NCBI RefSeq assembly: GCF_000472545.1
Contig: NZ_AWZV01000007.1
Location: 124,167-188,166, forward strand
Source: Burkholderia sp. WSM2232
GTDB taxonomy: Bacteria > Pseudomonadota > Gammaproteobacteria > Burkholderiales > Burkholderiaceae
Length of the DNA: 64,000 bases
Direction: 5' to 3'
The translations under genes were made by a program, and so were the position numbers. The notes beneath the pieces were generated by a model. It saw nothing but the letters and a program-made list of their open reading frames with translations. It was not told the origin of the DNA and did not search any database. Positions 36,762-45,619 of this stretch are shown here, piece after piece. Within the stretch, counting starts at the first letter, position 1; every line of letters starts with the position of its first letter.

Positions 36762-38201
36762 TCAGCCCTTCGCGGGATCTTCGGCGCCCCGCGAGCCGCC
36801 GCCGATGCTTTGGCCCGCATCGCGCGAAAGGCCCATGTAGCCGATCACCGACAGCAGCGTCAACACGCCTGCGAGCAGGAATGCGAGGCGGAAGTCGTCG
36901 AGCGTGAAGGCGTGGCCCGACGTCTCGCCGTTGAAGAACGCGGCGGCGCGCAACGACACCGCGCCGAACGCAATGCCGAGCCCGATTGTCATTTGCGCGG
37001 CCGCGCTCCATAGCGTGCTGGCCGCGCTCATTTGCGGCTGGGCGACGTCGGCGTAGGCGAGCGTGGCGAGCGTCGAAAACTGCATGGAGCGCGCGACGCC
37101 GTACACGAACACCACGATCAGCACGAGCGCAAGCGGCACCTCGGGCGTCAGCAGGCCGCACGCGATGATGAAGATGCCCGCCACCGTCACGTCGACGATC
37201 GACACCATACGAAAGCCGAAGCGCTGCAGGATGCGCGTGGTCAGCGCCTTCATGCCCAGATTCCCGAGTGCGCTCGCGAGCAGCAGCAGCCCCGACTTGA
37301 ACGCCGACAGCCCAAAGCCGACCTGAAACAGCAGCGGCATCAGATAAGGCACGGCGCCAATGCCGATGCGTGTAAAGGAGCCCGTGACCACGGTCACGGA
37401 AAAGGTCGGAATCTTCAGCGTGGAGACGTCGATGAGCGGATGCGGATGCCGCTTCGCGTGCTGGAACGCGACCACGCCGACCAACAAGCCCGCAGCGATG
37501 ATCGCACCGGCCACCCACGGATTCTCGGCGGGCTGGCTCGCCAGTTCCGCGCCATACAGGATCGCGGTGAGCGCGGTGCCGCTCAGCAGAAGGCCCGCCA
37601 GGTCGAGCGGCCGGCGTTCGCTGCCGCGCAGGTTCGGCACCATGGCGAGCGCCACGGCCATTGCCGCGAGGCCGAACGGTACGTTGAGCAGGAAAATCCA
37701 GCGCCACGACGCGTAGGTCGTAATGAAGCCGCCTATCGGCGGGCCGACCACGGGCGCGGCGATGGCGGGCCACGTGATGGTGGAGATGGCCTGCATCATG
37801 CGGGACTTTTCGGTGCTGCGAACCACGATCAGCCGGCCCACCGGCACCATCATCGCCCCGCCGATGCCTTGCAGCAGACGCGCGGCGGTGAACTGGGCGA
37901 CGTTCTGCGAGAGTCCGCACAAGATCGAAGCCACCGTGAACACGCCGATTGCGCTGAAGAACACGGTGCGCGAGCCGCAGCGGTCGGCCACCCAGCCGCT
38001 CGCGGGGATGAAGATTGCCAGCGCCAGCATGTAGGCCGTCATGCCGAGACTGATGCTGTTCGGCCCCACGCCGAACGAGTGCGCCATCTGCGGCAGCGCG
38101 GTCGCGATCACCGTGGTGTCGAGATACTCCATGAAAAACGTGCCCGCGACGATGTAGGGCAGCCAGCCGACGTGCTTGTGAGGCGCGTGCGTCGCCCTCA
38201 T
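36762..38201 (-). CDS. DHA2 family MFS drug efflux permease
   Basis: Inner-membrane exporter of 479 residues and about 14 hydrophobic segments, in the EmrB/QacA (DHA2) branch. Motif C-like sequence is AIAAPVVGPPIGGFI, motif A is GWVADRCGSRTVF, and the first helix carries FMEYLDTTVIATALPQM with the conserved acidic LDTT. No periplasmic EmrA-type adaptor is next to it, so it probably exports on its own across the inner membrane. GGAG lies before the ATG. The GNAT enzyme downstream may modify the same class of compound (inference). Confidence 0.92.
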   Translation of the reverse strand: MRATHAPHKHVGWLPYIVAGTFFMEYLDTTVIATALPQMAHSFGVGPNSISLGMTAYMLALAIFIPASGWVADRCGSRTVFFSAIGVFTVASILCGLSQNVAQFTAARLLQGIGGAMMVPVGRLIVVRSTEKSRMMQAISTITWPAIAAPVVGPPIGGFITTYASWRWIFLLNVPFGLAAMAVALAMVPNLRGSERRPLDLAGLLLSGTALTAILYGAELASQPAENPWVAGAIIAAGLLVGVVAFQHAKRHPHPLIDVSTLKIPTFSVTVVTGSFTRIGIGAVPYLMPLLFQVGFGLSAFKSGLLLLASALGNLGMKALTTRILQRFGFRMVSIVDVTVAGIFIIACGLLTPEVPLALVLIVVFVYGVARSMQFSTLATLAYADVAQPQMSAASTLWSAAAQMTIGLGIAFGAVSLRAAAFFNGETSGHAFTLDDFRLAFLLAGVLTLLSVIGYMGLSRDAGQSIGGGSRGAEDPAKG

Positions 38202-38624
38202 CGCTTGGCTCCGCGCAGGTTGCGGGGGACTGCGCGTTGGAGCGCGCCATGAGCGTGTGGGCCACGCTCGCGCGCCGGGAGGGCCATGAGCGATGTGATG
38301 GGCTTCATTTTATTGACTACCTTTCTCGAATGCGTGTTGGTGCCGTGCCGGTCAGCCGGGCCTGCGGTAGCCGTGCGACTGGCGCAACCGTGCCGATCGC
38401 GCCGCGCGCCCCGTGGTTCCGTTGTCCGGCGACATGGCGAGGCGATGTGCGGGCATCCACCGTGTCGAAATGGGCCGCGAGAGCCGCCTTGGACGCTGCA
38501 CGTGCGTGCGGTGCCCGCCGCCGCTGCACTGACGTGCGGCACCCGCTGGGTTTGCTGGCCGGTCATGAATCCTAGCGCAATCGGGCTTGCCGCATCGGCG
38601 AGCCATGCAAGGCGGCCGTGAGTT
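38202..38624. other. Intergenic region upstream of the DHA2 exporter
   Basis: No supported gene. It includes a short inverted repeat (GAGCGTG at 38251-38257, complement at 38263-38269) in the exporter leader. Confidence 0.55.
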
Positions 38625-38728
38625 CGCAGCCGATTCTCGCAGCCGATTCTCGCCGCCGGTCTTCGCCGCCGGTCTTCGCCGCCGGTCCTCGCAGCGGGTC
38701 CTCGCCTCCGGTCCTCGCAGCCGGCTCT
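38625..38728. repeat. Eight tandem copies of a 13-bp repeat
   Basis: Units of the form CGCMGCCGGTCTT (for example CGCCGCCGGTCTT) follow one another eight times without gaps, with a few substitutions per copy. The 13-base period does not keep a reading frame, so it is noncoding. Confidence 0.88.
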
Positions 38729-38793
38729 CGCACGCAGCACGGTTCATGCCGTGCCGCGTGCGGCGCCAACACGCTTTAAGCGACACGCGCGGC

Positions 38794-39675
38794 TCAGTCT
38801 TTGGCCGCGTATTCGCGGTCGAGCCGGTCGTACAGCGGCTTGTTGACCAGACGCTGGCGCTCGCTGAACGGCGCGACCAGCGACGCGTCTTCGTCGAGGC
38901 GGCCGTTCGTCTTCAGCGTGCCGAGCGCGCGCTGCATGCCGAGCACCGCGCCTTGCAGCGCCGCGTTCGCGTAGAGCACGATGCCGTAGCCGAGCTTTGC
39001 CAGCGCCTCGCGCGACTGTACGGGCGTCTTGCCGCCTATCACGATATTGATCAACTGCGGCTTGTCGAACAGCGACGGCAGGCGTTCGATGTCCGCGAGC
39101 GATTCGGTCGCCTCGATGAACAGGATGTCGGCGCCCGCCTCGATGAAGCGATGGCCGCGCTCGATCGCGTCTTCGATGCCGTGAACGGCCGCGGCATCGG
39201 TGCGCGCCATGATCTGCAGATTGCCGTCCTCGCGGGCGTCGACGGCCGCGCGAATCTTGCCGACCATCTCGCCCGTGCTGACCACTTCCTTGCCCGAAAA
39301 ATGGCCGCACTTCTTCGGCATGATCTGGTCTTCGAACTGGATCACGTCTGCGCCGCTGCGCTCCAGCACGCGCACGGTCTGGCGCACGTTCAACGCGTTG
39401 CCGAAGCCGGTGTCGGCGTCCACGATCAGCGGCAGCGCGACCGCGTCGCGAATCCGCGCGGTGTGCTCCGCGACCTCGGCAAGACCGATAAAGCCGAGAT
39501 CGGGCAAGCCGAGCGACATGTTCGTGACACCCGCGCCCGTGATGTAGACAGCCTCGAAGCCGGCGTCCTCGATCACGCGGGCGCTCATCGCGTTGAATGC
39601 GCCGGGCACCAGCAGGCCATCGCGTTGATTGACTCTCGCACGGAAGGCGGCGCGGCGGGTGGCGGAAGTGCTCAT
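38794..39675 (-). CDS. Isocitrate lyase/PEP mutase family enzyme (methylisocitrate lyase-like)
   Basis: TIM-barrel lyase of 293 residues. Mg-binding region VDADTGFGN and the active-site loop KKCGHFSGKE with Cys123 are present, as in PrpB. The loop differs from typical PrpB (KRCGH) and the classic partners prpC and acnD/prpF are absent nearby. It may therefore cleave a related acid, such as dimethylmalate, or decarboxylate oxaloacetate. GGAG lies before the ATG at 39675. A sigma-54 promoter lies upstream and the PrpR-type activator is divergent, so this gene is probably its target. Confidence 0.88.
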   Translation of the reverse strand: MSTSATRRAAFRARVNQRDGLLVPGAFNAMSARVIEDAGFEAVYITGAGVTNMSLGLPDLGFIGLAEVAEHTARIRDAVALPLIVDADTGFGNALNVRQTVRVLERSGADVIQFEDQIMPKKCGHFSGKEVVSTGEMVGKIRAAVDAREDGNLQIMARTDAAAVHGIEDAIERGHRFIEAGADILFIEATESLADIERLPSLFDKPQLINIVIGGKTPVQSREALAKLGYGIVLYANAALQGAVLGMQRALGTLKTNGRLDEDASLVAPFSERQRLVNKPLYDRLDREYAAKD

Positions 39676-39721
39676 GACGGTTTCTCCGGAAAGTTGACGA
39701 GTGGTAGATGTGGCCGGTAGG

Positions 39722-39736
39722 GCAGAAAGTGTGCCA
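39722..39736 (-). promoter_or_regulatory. Sigma-54 (-24/-12) promoter
   Basis: On the minus strand TGGCACACTTTCTGC has GG and GC at exact -24/-12 spacing and matches TGGCACG-N4-TTGC at all but two fixed positions. It lies 46 bases upstream of the lyase ATG. Confidence 0.8.
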
Positions 39737-39842
39737 TTGGCGGCGCGTGAGCATTTCCCTTGCTGAATCAGGGGCTTGCGCAACGGCACGGGGCAAGCGC
39801 GTTTCGTGGCAGAATGCGCGAACGTTCCGGACAGTGTTTCAT

Positions 39843-39863
39843 GGAACGTTTCAACGGCGTTCC
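39843..39863. promoter_or_regulatory. Inverted repeat, candidate activator site
   Basis: GGAACG and CGTTCC separated by nine bases, just upstream of the PrpR-type gene and about 110 bases upstream of the sigma-54 promoter, a usual enhancer distance. Confidence 0.5.
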
Positions 39864-39896
39864 TTCGCCGCCATGACTGGGCCAACAGGAGTTCGT

Positions 39897-41978
39897 GTGT
39901 CCACTTTTACGCCGTCCTTCAGCAACGCGGACCGGGGCCGGCCAGGTGTCGCTCTTGTCAGTATCAGCCGCCTGCAGTCGCTTTGCGAGACTATCGCGCC
40001 GCGCTACGCCGACCGTGCCAGGTTTTTTCCGGTGCGCGAGGGTTACGGTGCCGCCGTCACGGCGTTGCAGCGCTACGTGGATGCGGGTTCCGTCGACGTG
40101 GTTCTGGCGGCTGGCTCGAACGGCGCCTATTTGCGCGACCACCTGAGCGTGCCGGTCGTGATGGTCAAGGTGAACGGCTTCGACGTTTTGAGCGCGATCA
40201 CGCACGCCACCACTACTTGGCCCGGCGCACCGATCGGCCTTGTGCTGCACGAAACCATCGCGCACGAACTCGCCGAGCTGGACGGCTGGCTGAACGTGCG
40301 CCTCACCCAGCGCGCGTACCGCTCGGCCGACGAGGTCAGAACCGCCGTGAACAACCTTGCCGACGCGGGCTGCCGCGTCATTATCGGCCCCGGCATGGCA
40401 TGCGACCTCGCGCAGCAGGCGGGGCTCGCGAGCGTGTTCCTCTACTCGCTCGGCGCGGTGGAAGAAGCGTTCGAGCGTTCGGTCGAACTCGCGCGCGTGA
40501 GCCGGCAAAAGGAGTCCAAGCGCGTGCGCCTGAACACGATCGTCGCGCACTTGCGCGACGGCGTGGCCGCTTTCGACGACGCGGGCCAGCTCGAAGCCGT
40601 CAATCCGGCGATGCTCGACCTGCTCAGTCTGCAGCGCGATCGCGACGTGTCCGCCGGGCTCGTGCGAACGGTCGGCCCGTGGCTGCGCGAAGCGCTGGAA
40701 CGCGGCGGCGCCGTCGACGAACGGATCCAGCAGATCGGCGAACGATCGCTGATAGTCAATTGTGTGCCGATCCTCGAGCAGGGCGTGCGTTCCGGCTCCG
40801 TCGTGACGGTGCAGGACGCGCTCGTCGCGCAGCGGATCGACCGCTCGCTGCGCACCAGTCAGCGGCCAAAGCATCTGGTCGCCCGGCACCGGTTGGAGGA
40901 TCTGGTCGGCGAGTCGGCGGCTCTGCAACGCGTGCGGCGGCTCGCGCGCGCAGCCGCGGCACACGACGTCACCGTTCTTCTGAGCGGCGAGAGCGGCACC
41001 GGCAAGGAATTGGTCGCCCAAGGCATTCACAACGCGAGCCGGCGGCGCGGCAATCCGTTCGTGGCGTTCAATTGCGCGGCGCTGCCCGAAGGCTTGATCG
41101 AAAGCGAGTTGTTCGGCCATGAAGAGGGCGCGTTCACCGGTGCGCGGCGCGGCGGCAAGCCGGGTCTGTTCGAGATTGCCCACACGGGCACCATTTTTCT
41201 GGACGAAATCGGCGAGATGCCCGCTGCATTGCAAAGCCGGCTCTTGCGCGTGCTCCAGGAGCGCGAGGTCATGAAGCTCGGCTCGGGCCGCGCGACGCCG
41301 GTCGACGTGCGGGTGATCGCCGCCACGCATCGCGACCTGCATGCGCTGGTCGAGCAGGGCGCGTTTCGCGCGGACCTGTATTTCCGTCTGAATCTGCTTC
41401 AGATAGAATTGCCGCCGCTGCGCGAGCGGCGCGCCGACGTGGTTGCGCTGGCCCGGCACTTGTTAAGCCGCAGTGCGCTTCAATATAAGTTGTCGGAGGC
41501 GGCGCTCGAGCGGGTGCTCGCGTTTCTGGCGCCGCTCTTCGACGGTTATACGTGGCCCGGCAACGTGCGGGAGCTGGAAAACCTGCTGGCGCGGGCGGCG
41601 ATTTATCTGGACGCCGCCGGAGCCGACGGCGCTGACGACGACAGCGGCGCGGATCTGCGGGCGCTCTTCCCCGAGTTCGAGCGCATGACGCGGGCTGGGC
41701 GCCACACGCTGGCGAATACTGCCGCTGACGAAGCGGTGGCCACGCGGCTCAACGCGCCGCCGGTCGCAGCCGTGACCGGACCTGCGCCCGGGGCCTCGCC
41801 TCAAGCCGCACTGGCTGCCGCTGACTCTGCCGCCTCCGTACCCCGCGCCGCTCCTAGCCGCCAGCAGATACTAAGCGCACTGGAGCAGTGCCAAGGCAAC
41901 CGGGCGGCGGCCAGCCGGATGCTTGGAATAGGCCGGACCACGCTCTGGCGGATTCTCAAGGCTGACGGGAACCGATAG
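39897..41978 (+). CDS. PrpR-type sigma-54 enhancer-binding protein
   Basis: Activator of 693 residues. It has a PrpR N-terminal ligand domain (about residues 15-180, [20 protein letters not shown]), a PAS-like linker, and an AAA+ domain with GESGTGKE near 365 and an intact GAFTGA near 411. After a long Ala/Pro-rich linker comes a Fis-type helix-turn-helix ([20 protein letters not shown]). In propionate systems the N-domain senses 2-methylcitrate; the ligand here is probably a related acid. AGGAG lies five bases before the GTG at 39897, and the ATG at 39873 is an alternative. It is divergent from the lyase gene it probably controls. Confidence 0.92.
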   Translation: MSTFTPSFSNADRGRPGVALVSISRLQSLCETIAPRYADRARFFPVREGYGAAVTALQRYVDAGSVDVVLAAGSNGAYLRDHLSVPVVMVKVNGFDVLSAITHATTTWPGAPIGLVLHETIAHELAELDGWLNVRLTQRAYRSADEVRTAVNNLADAGCRVIIGPGMACDLAQQAGLASVFLYSLGAVEEAFERSVELARVSRQKESKRVRLNTIVAHLRDGVAAFDDAGQLEAVNPAMLDLLSLQRDRDVSAGLVRTVGPWLREALERGGAVDERIQQIGERSLIVNCVPILEQGVRSGSVVTVQDALVAQRIDRSLRTSQRPKHLVARHRLEDLVGESAALQRVRRLARAAAAHDVTVLLSGESGTGKELVAQGIHNASRRRGNPFVAFNCAALPEGLIESELFGHEEGAFTGARRGGKPGLFEIAHTGTIFLDEIGEMPAALQSRLLRVLQEREVMKLGSGRATPVDVRVIAATHRDLHALVEQGAFRADLYFRLNLLQIELPPLRERRADVVALARHLLSRSALQYKLSEAALERVLAFLAPLFDGYTWPGNVRELENLLARAAIYLDAAGADGADDDSGADLRALFPEFERMTRAGRHTLANTAADEAVATRLNAPPVAAVTGPAPGASPQAALAAADSAASVPRAAPSRQQILSALEQCQGNRAAASRMLGIGRTTLWRILKADGNR

Positions 41979-42040
41979 CCGGTAGAGTCCGAAAGGGGTG
42001 CGATAGACCCAAGGGTCGATAGGCTAAAGGGTCAAAATGG

Positions 42041-42077
42041 ATAGATTCAATCTATCAACAGAATTAAAACAATCCAC
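42041..42077 (+). promoter_or_regulatory. OxyR-type binding site upstream of ahpC
   Basis: ATAG-N7-CTAT-N7-ATTA-N7-CCAC follows the four-element OxyR spacing. The distal half is exact (GATAGAT-TCA-ATCTATC is a perfect palindrome) and the proximal half is degenerate. It ends at the -35 element. Confidence 0.75.
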
Positions 42078-42106
42078 TTTACCTATTAAGCGCAGTCTGA
42101 CATACT
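42078..42106 (+). promoter_or_regulatory. Candidate ahpC promoter
   Basis: TTTACC, a 17-base spacer and CATACT preceded by TGA (extended -10). The weak elements beside an activator site fit an OxyR-activated promoter. Confidence 0.6.
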
Positions 42107-42145
42107 GACTCCACTTTCCAACCACTCAGAAAGAGGACTCAGCAA

Positions 42146-42709
42146 ATGCCGATCATCAACAGTCAAGTCAAACCGTTCAAGGCACAGGCTTATCACAACG
42201 GCGATTTCGTGACCGTCACTGAAGAAAGCCTGAAGGGCAAGTGGTCGGTTTTCGTTTTCTATCCGGCCGACTTCACGTTTGTATGCCCGACCGAACTGGG
42301 TGACCTGGCCGATCGCTACGCCGATTTCCAGAAGCTCGGCGTTGAAATCTACAGCGTGTCGACCGATACGCACTTCACGCACAAGGCCTGGCACGACACG
42401 TCGGACACGATCCAGAAGATCAAGTACCCGATGCTGGCCGACCCGACGCTGACTATCGCGCGCAACTTCGACGTGCTGATCGAAGAAGAAGGTCTGGCAC
42501 TGCGCGGCACGTTCGTGATCAACCCGGAAGGCGAGATCAAGCTGTGCGAAATCCACGACAACGGCATCGGCCGTGACGCCGGCGAACTGCTGCGCAAGGT
42601 GCAGGCTGCGCAATACATCGCGGCTCACCCGGGTGAAGTGTGCCCCGCCAAGTGGACGCCGGGCGCAGAAACGCTCACGCCGTCGCTCGACCTGATCGGC
42701 AAGATCTAA
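42146..42709 (+). CDS. ahpC: Alkyl hydroperoxide reductase subunit C (2-Cys peroxiredoxin)
   Basis: Typical AhpC of 187 residues that reduces H2O2, alkyl hydroperoxides and peroxynitrite. The peroxidatic Cys47 is in DFTFVCPTE and the resolving Cys166 in GEVCPAKW. The C-terminal helix ends in the usual LDLIGKI. It is reduced by AhpF, encoded next after 194 bases. AAAGAGGAC lies before the ATG. An OxyR-type site and a weak extended promoter precede it. Confidence 0.98.
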   Translation: MPIINSQVKPFKAQAYHNGDFVTVTEESLKGKWSVFVFYPADFTFVCPTELGDLADRYADFQKLGVEIYSVSTDTHFTHKAWHDTSDTIQKIKYPMLADPTLTIARNFDVLIEEEGLALRGTFVINPEGEIKLCEIHDNGIGRDAGELLRKVQAAQYIAAHPGEVCPAKWTPGAETLTPSLDLIGKI

Positions 42710-42833
42710 GGTTTCGCAGGCCTGGAAGCGTCGGTCAGCTTCAAGGCAATCTGCTTCACAGCTTCAGGCAATAGCGCCTTCGCGGCGCATCAACGTGCGG
42801 GCCGCTTCATGCAGCGGTTCGCACGTCCCCGGG

Positions 42834-42862
42834 CCGCACGCGTCCTACCGGTACGCGTGCGG
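42834..42862. repeat. Inverted repeat between ahpC and ahpF
   Basis: A perfect 10-bp stem (CCGCACGCGT and complement) with a nine-base loop and no T-tract. It could stabilise or process the ahpC end of a shared transcript. Confidence 0.8.
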
Positions 42863-42903
42863 CGCCGGGAACCCAACACCCATCGTCACGGAATCGAATA
42901 GCC

Positions 42904-44496
42904 ATGCTTGATGCCAATCTCAAGACTCAGTTGAAAACGTACCTCGAAAAGGTTAGCAGGCCTATCGAGATCGTCGCGTCGCTCGACGACAGCGCGAAAT
43001 CGCAAGAGCTGCTGGCATTGCTGAACGATATCGCGACGTTGTCGGAACGCGTGAGCGTGGTTGTGCGTCGCGACGACAGCGAACGCAAGCCGTCGTTTTC
43101 GATCGGCGAGCCGGGCAAGGACACCGGCATCCGCTTCGCTGGCATTCCGATGGGGCATGAATTCACGTCGCTCGTGCTGGCATTGCTGCAAGTGGGCGGC
43201 CATCCCGTCAAACTCGACGACGCGGTAATCGAACAGATCCGCAATCTCGACGGCGACTATCAATTCGAAACGTATTTCTCGCTGTCGTGCCAGAACTGCC
43301 CGGAAGTGGTGCAGGCGCTCAATGTGATGGCGCTCATCAACCCGCGCATTCGTCACGTGGCAATTGACGGCGCGCTGTTTCAGAACGAAGTCGAAGCACG
43401 CCAGATCATGGCGGTGCCGACCATGTTCCTGAACGGCGAAGTGTTCGGCCAGGGACGCAGCGGCGTGAAGGAAATTCTCGCGAAGCTCGATACCAACGCC
43501 GGAGCACGTGCCGCGAAAGAACTGGAAAAGAAGCCGGTGTTCGACACGCTCATCGTTGGCGGCGGGCCTGCCGGTGCGGCCGCGGCGATCTATTCGGCGC
43601 GCAAGGGCATTGTCACCGGCGTGGTGGCCGAACGCTTCGGCGGCCAGGTGCTCGACACGCTCGCGATCGAAAACTTTGTGTCGGTCACCGAAACCGAAGG
43701 CCCGAAGTTCGCCACTGCGCTCGAGCAGCACGTGAAGACGTATGAAGTCGACATTATGGACGTGCAGCGCGCCGAAGCGTTGATTCCCGGCCGCATCAAC
43801 GAGGTGCGTCTTGCGAACGGCGCAGTGCTGAAAGCGAAGACGATCATTCTCGCAACCGGTGCGCGCTGGCGCGAAATCAACGTGCCGGGCGAGCGCGAGT
43901 ATCGCAATCACGGCGTCGCGTACTGCCCGCACTGCGACGGGCCGCTCTTCAAAGGCAAGCGCGTCGCGGTGATCGGCGGCGGCAACTCGGGCGTGGAGGC
44001 CGCAATCGACCTCGCGGGCATTGTGCGCGAAGTGACGCTGTTCGAATTCGGCGCAAGCCTGCGTGCAGACGAAGTGTTGCAACGCAAGCTGCGCAGCCTG
44101 GCCAACGTCACGATCGTCACGCAGGCGCAGACCACCGAAATCACCGGCGACGGCAAGAAGGTGAACGGGCTCGTCTACAAAGACCTGCGTTCGGGCGAAG
44201 TGAAGAAGGTGGAACTTGAAGGCGTGTTCGTGCAGATCGGTCTGGTGCCGAACACCGAGTGGCTCAAAGGCACGGTCGAGTTGTCGAAGCACGGCGAGAT
44301 TGTCGTCGATGCACGCGGCGCGACGTCGGTGCCCGGCGTGTTCGCGGCAGGCGACGTGACGACGGTGCCGTTCAAGCAGATCGTGATTGCAGTGGGCGAG
44401 GGCGCGAAGGCATCGCTCAGCGCGTTCGATCATCTGATCCGCAACAGCGAAGAAACGGAAGCGGTCAGCGAGGTGGAAGCGGAAGCGGCGGTTTGA
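42904..44496 (+). CDS. ahpF: Alkyl hydroperoxide reductase subunit F
   Basis: NADH:peroxiredoxin disulfide reductase of 530 residues. The N-terminal double thioredoxin-like domain holds SCQNC (Cys129, Cys132). The FAD motif is [10 protein letters not shown] near residue 218, and the thioredoxin-reductase-like CPHC is Cys341/Cys344 in [13 protein letters not shown] binding is at [12 protein letters not shown]. It passes electrons from NADH to AhpC. A perfect terminator follows. Confidence 0.98.
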   Translation: MLDANLKTQLKTYLEKVSRPIEIVASLDDSAKSQELLALLNDIATLSERVSVVVRRDDSERKPSFSIGEPGKDTGIRFAGIPMGHEFTSLVLALLQVGGHPVKLDDAVIEQIRNLDGDYQFETYFSLSCQNCPEVVQALNVMALINPRIRHVAIDGALFQNEVEARQIMAVPTMFLNGEVFGQGRSGVKEILAKLDTNAGARAAKELEKKPVFDTLIVGGGPAGAAAAIYSARKGIVTGVVAERFGGQVLDTLAIENFVSVTETEGPKFATALEQHVKTYEVDIMDVQRAEALIPGRINEVRLANGAVLKAKTIILATGARWREINVPGEREYRNHGVAYCPHCDGPLFKGKRVAVIGGGNSGVEAAIDLAGIVREVTLFEFGASLRADEVLQRKLRSLANVTIVTQAQTTEITGDGKKVNGLVYKDLRSGEVKKVELEGVFVQIGLVPNTEWLKGTVELSKHGEIVVDARGATSVPGVFAAGDVTTVPFKQIVIAVGEGAKASLSAFDHLIRNSEETEAVSEVEAEAAV

Positions 44497-44521
44497 CGAT
44501 CACCCGCAACCAGTAGCGAAC

Positions 44522-44548
44522 AACGGCGGCCCGCGGGCCGCCGTTTTT
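44522..44548 (+). terminator. Rho-independent terminator of ahpF
   Basis: A 24-base perfect palindrome (AACGGCGGCCCG and complement) runs into T-rich sequence 26 bases after the ahpF stop. Confidence 0.9.
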
Positions 44549-44648
44549 ATTTGCTCGTCGCGCAGCACTCATACGGTGCTTGCGGCATCGCGGGTAGGAA
44601 GTACGGAAAGGCTCAAGCGGAGCCCTGCATTGTGAAATACGCGCGTGC

Positions 44649-44676
44649 AAAAAACCGCCCGGCGCAAACCGGGCGG
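44649..44676 (-). terminator. Rho-independent terminator of the pirin gene
   Basis: CCGCCCGG and its complement around a six-base loop, followed on the minus strand by six T, 39 bases after the pirin stop. Confidence 0.9.
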
Positions 44677-44715
44677 CTTCCAACCTCAAATGAGCTTATG
44701 ACACGGCAGCGCCGC

Positions 44716-45441
44716 TCAAGCCCACAACTCCGACACCTCGATGTTGCGCAGGTCGAACACCAGCACTTCGGCGTCGTGGCCTTGCGTGAAGGTCAGCGCA
44801 TCTTCGCCGCGCACGCGTGCGCCGTCGCCTTCGCCGAGTTCAACGCCGTTCACCGTCACGCTGCCGCGCGCTATGTGTACATACGCGTAGCGGTTGCTAG
44901 CCAGTTCGAGCCGCGCCGTTTCGTCGCCGTTGAAGAGCCCGGCATAAACCCGGGCGTCCTGTTGCAACGTCAGCGAACCGTTCGCACCGTCCGGCGACAG
45001 AACGAGGCGCAGCACGCCGCGCTTGTCCTGCTCGCTGAAATGCTGCTGCTGATAGCGCGGCGCCGTGCCCTTTTGCGCGGGCGCGATCCAGATTTGCAGG
45101 AAGTGCACCGGCTCGCTCTTCGAATGGTTGTATTCGCTGTGCGCAACGCCGGTTCCCGCGCTCATCAACTGAATGTCGCCGGGTACGATCACGGAGCCGG
45201 TGCCCATCGTGTCCTTGTGTTCCAGCGCGCCCTCCAGCACGTACGAGAAGATTTCCATATCGCGATGCGGGTGCTTGCCGAAACCTTGGGCCGGCGCGAC
45301 GCGGTCGTCGTTGATGACGAGCAGGTCCGAGAAGCCGTTCTGCTTCGGATCATGGTAGTGCGCGAACGAAAACGTGTGACGCGAGCTAAGCCAGCCGTGC
45401 TCCGCGCGGCCGCGTTGATTGGCATGTCTGATTTCGAGCAT
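44716..45441 (-). CDS. Pirin family protein (YhhW-like)
   Basis: Bicupin of 241 residues. The N-terminal cupin has the pirin metal site in GFGKHPHRDMEIFSYVLEG with a second His and Glu further on (SAGTGVAHSEYN). E. coli YhhW of this family shows quercetin 2,3-dioxygenase activity; other pirins are redox cofactors. AGGAG lies seven bases before the ATG at 45441; the upstream frame to 45519 is not family-like. It is divergent from a LysR gene, a common pairing that suggests control by it. Confidence 0.93.
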   Translation of the reverse strand: MLEIRHANQRGRAEHGWLSSRHTFSFAHYHDPKQNGFSDLLVINDDRVAPAQGFGKHPHRDMEIFSYVLEGALEHKDTMGTGSVIVPGDIQLMSAGTGVAHSEYNHSKSEPVHFLQIWIAPAQKGTAPRYQQQHFSEQDKRGVLRLVLSPDGANGSLTLQQDARVYAGLFNGDETARLELASNRYAYVHIARGSVTVNGVELGEGDGARVRGEDALTFTQGHDAEVLVFDLRNIEVSELWA

Positions 45442-45568
45442 CTTTTTTCTCCTGTGGGGGGACGCTTGAGGCGTCGCGCTCCTCGTGGGATGCAACTTTC
45501 GTTGCGGGGCGATCGGCATTGATGTTGTCTGCGATCTGTGAATGAGAGTTTAGGTCAACCGGAGTTGG

Positions 45569-45585
45569 TATAATTGCTCGATAAT
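45569..45585. promoter_or_regulatory. Promoter -10 and palindrome between pirin and LysR genes
   Basis: TATAAT (45569-45574, rightward) overlaps ATTGCTCGATAAT (45573-45585), an ATT-N7-AAT dyad of LysR T-N11-A type. It is placed to let the LysR protein regulate itself and pirin. Confidence 0.55.
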
Positions 45586-45619
45586 CGGAAAGACCGTCTC
45601 ATTTAAGTGGACAACGCCA

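Noticed and set aside
36733..38265. 656-residue frame joining the GNAT gene to upstream sequence
   Set aside because: The upstream part lies in another frame of the DHA2 exporter gene. The GNAT has its own GTG with AGGAGA.
38625..38728. CRISPR array
   Set aside because: The 13-bp units adjoin without spacers and there are no cas genes. The Cas4-like module at 24315 is fused to a helicase and is unrelated.
38198..38740. 180-residue minus-strand frame across the 13-bp array
   Set aside because: It consists of repeat-derived Arg/Ala/Glu/Asp strings, and a 13-base period is incompatible with selection for a repeated peptide.
39768..41459. 563-residue minus-strand frame antisense to the PrpR-type gene
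   Set aside because: It lacks motifs and runs opposite an intact AAA+ activator with GAFTGA.
42886..44433. 515-residue minus-strand frame antisense to ahpF
   Set aside because: His/Arg-rich shadow of a gene with both redox CxxC motifs and FAD/NAD sites.
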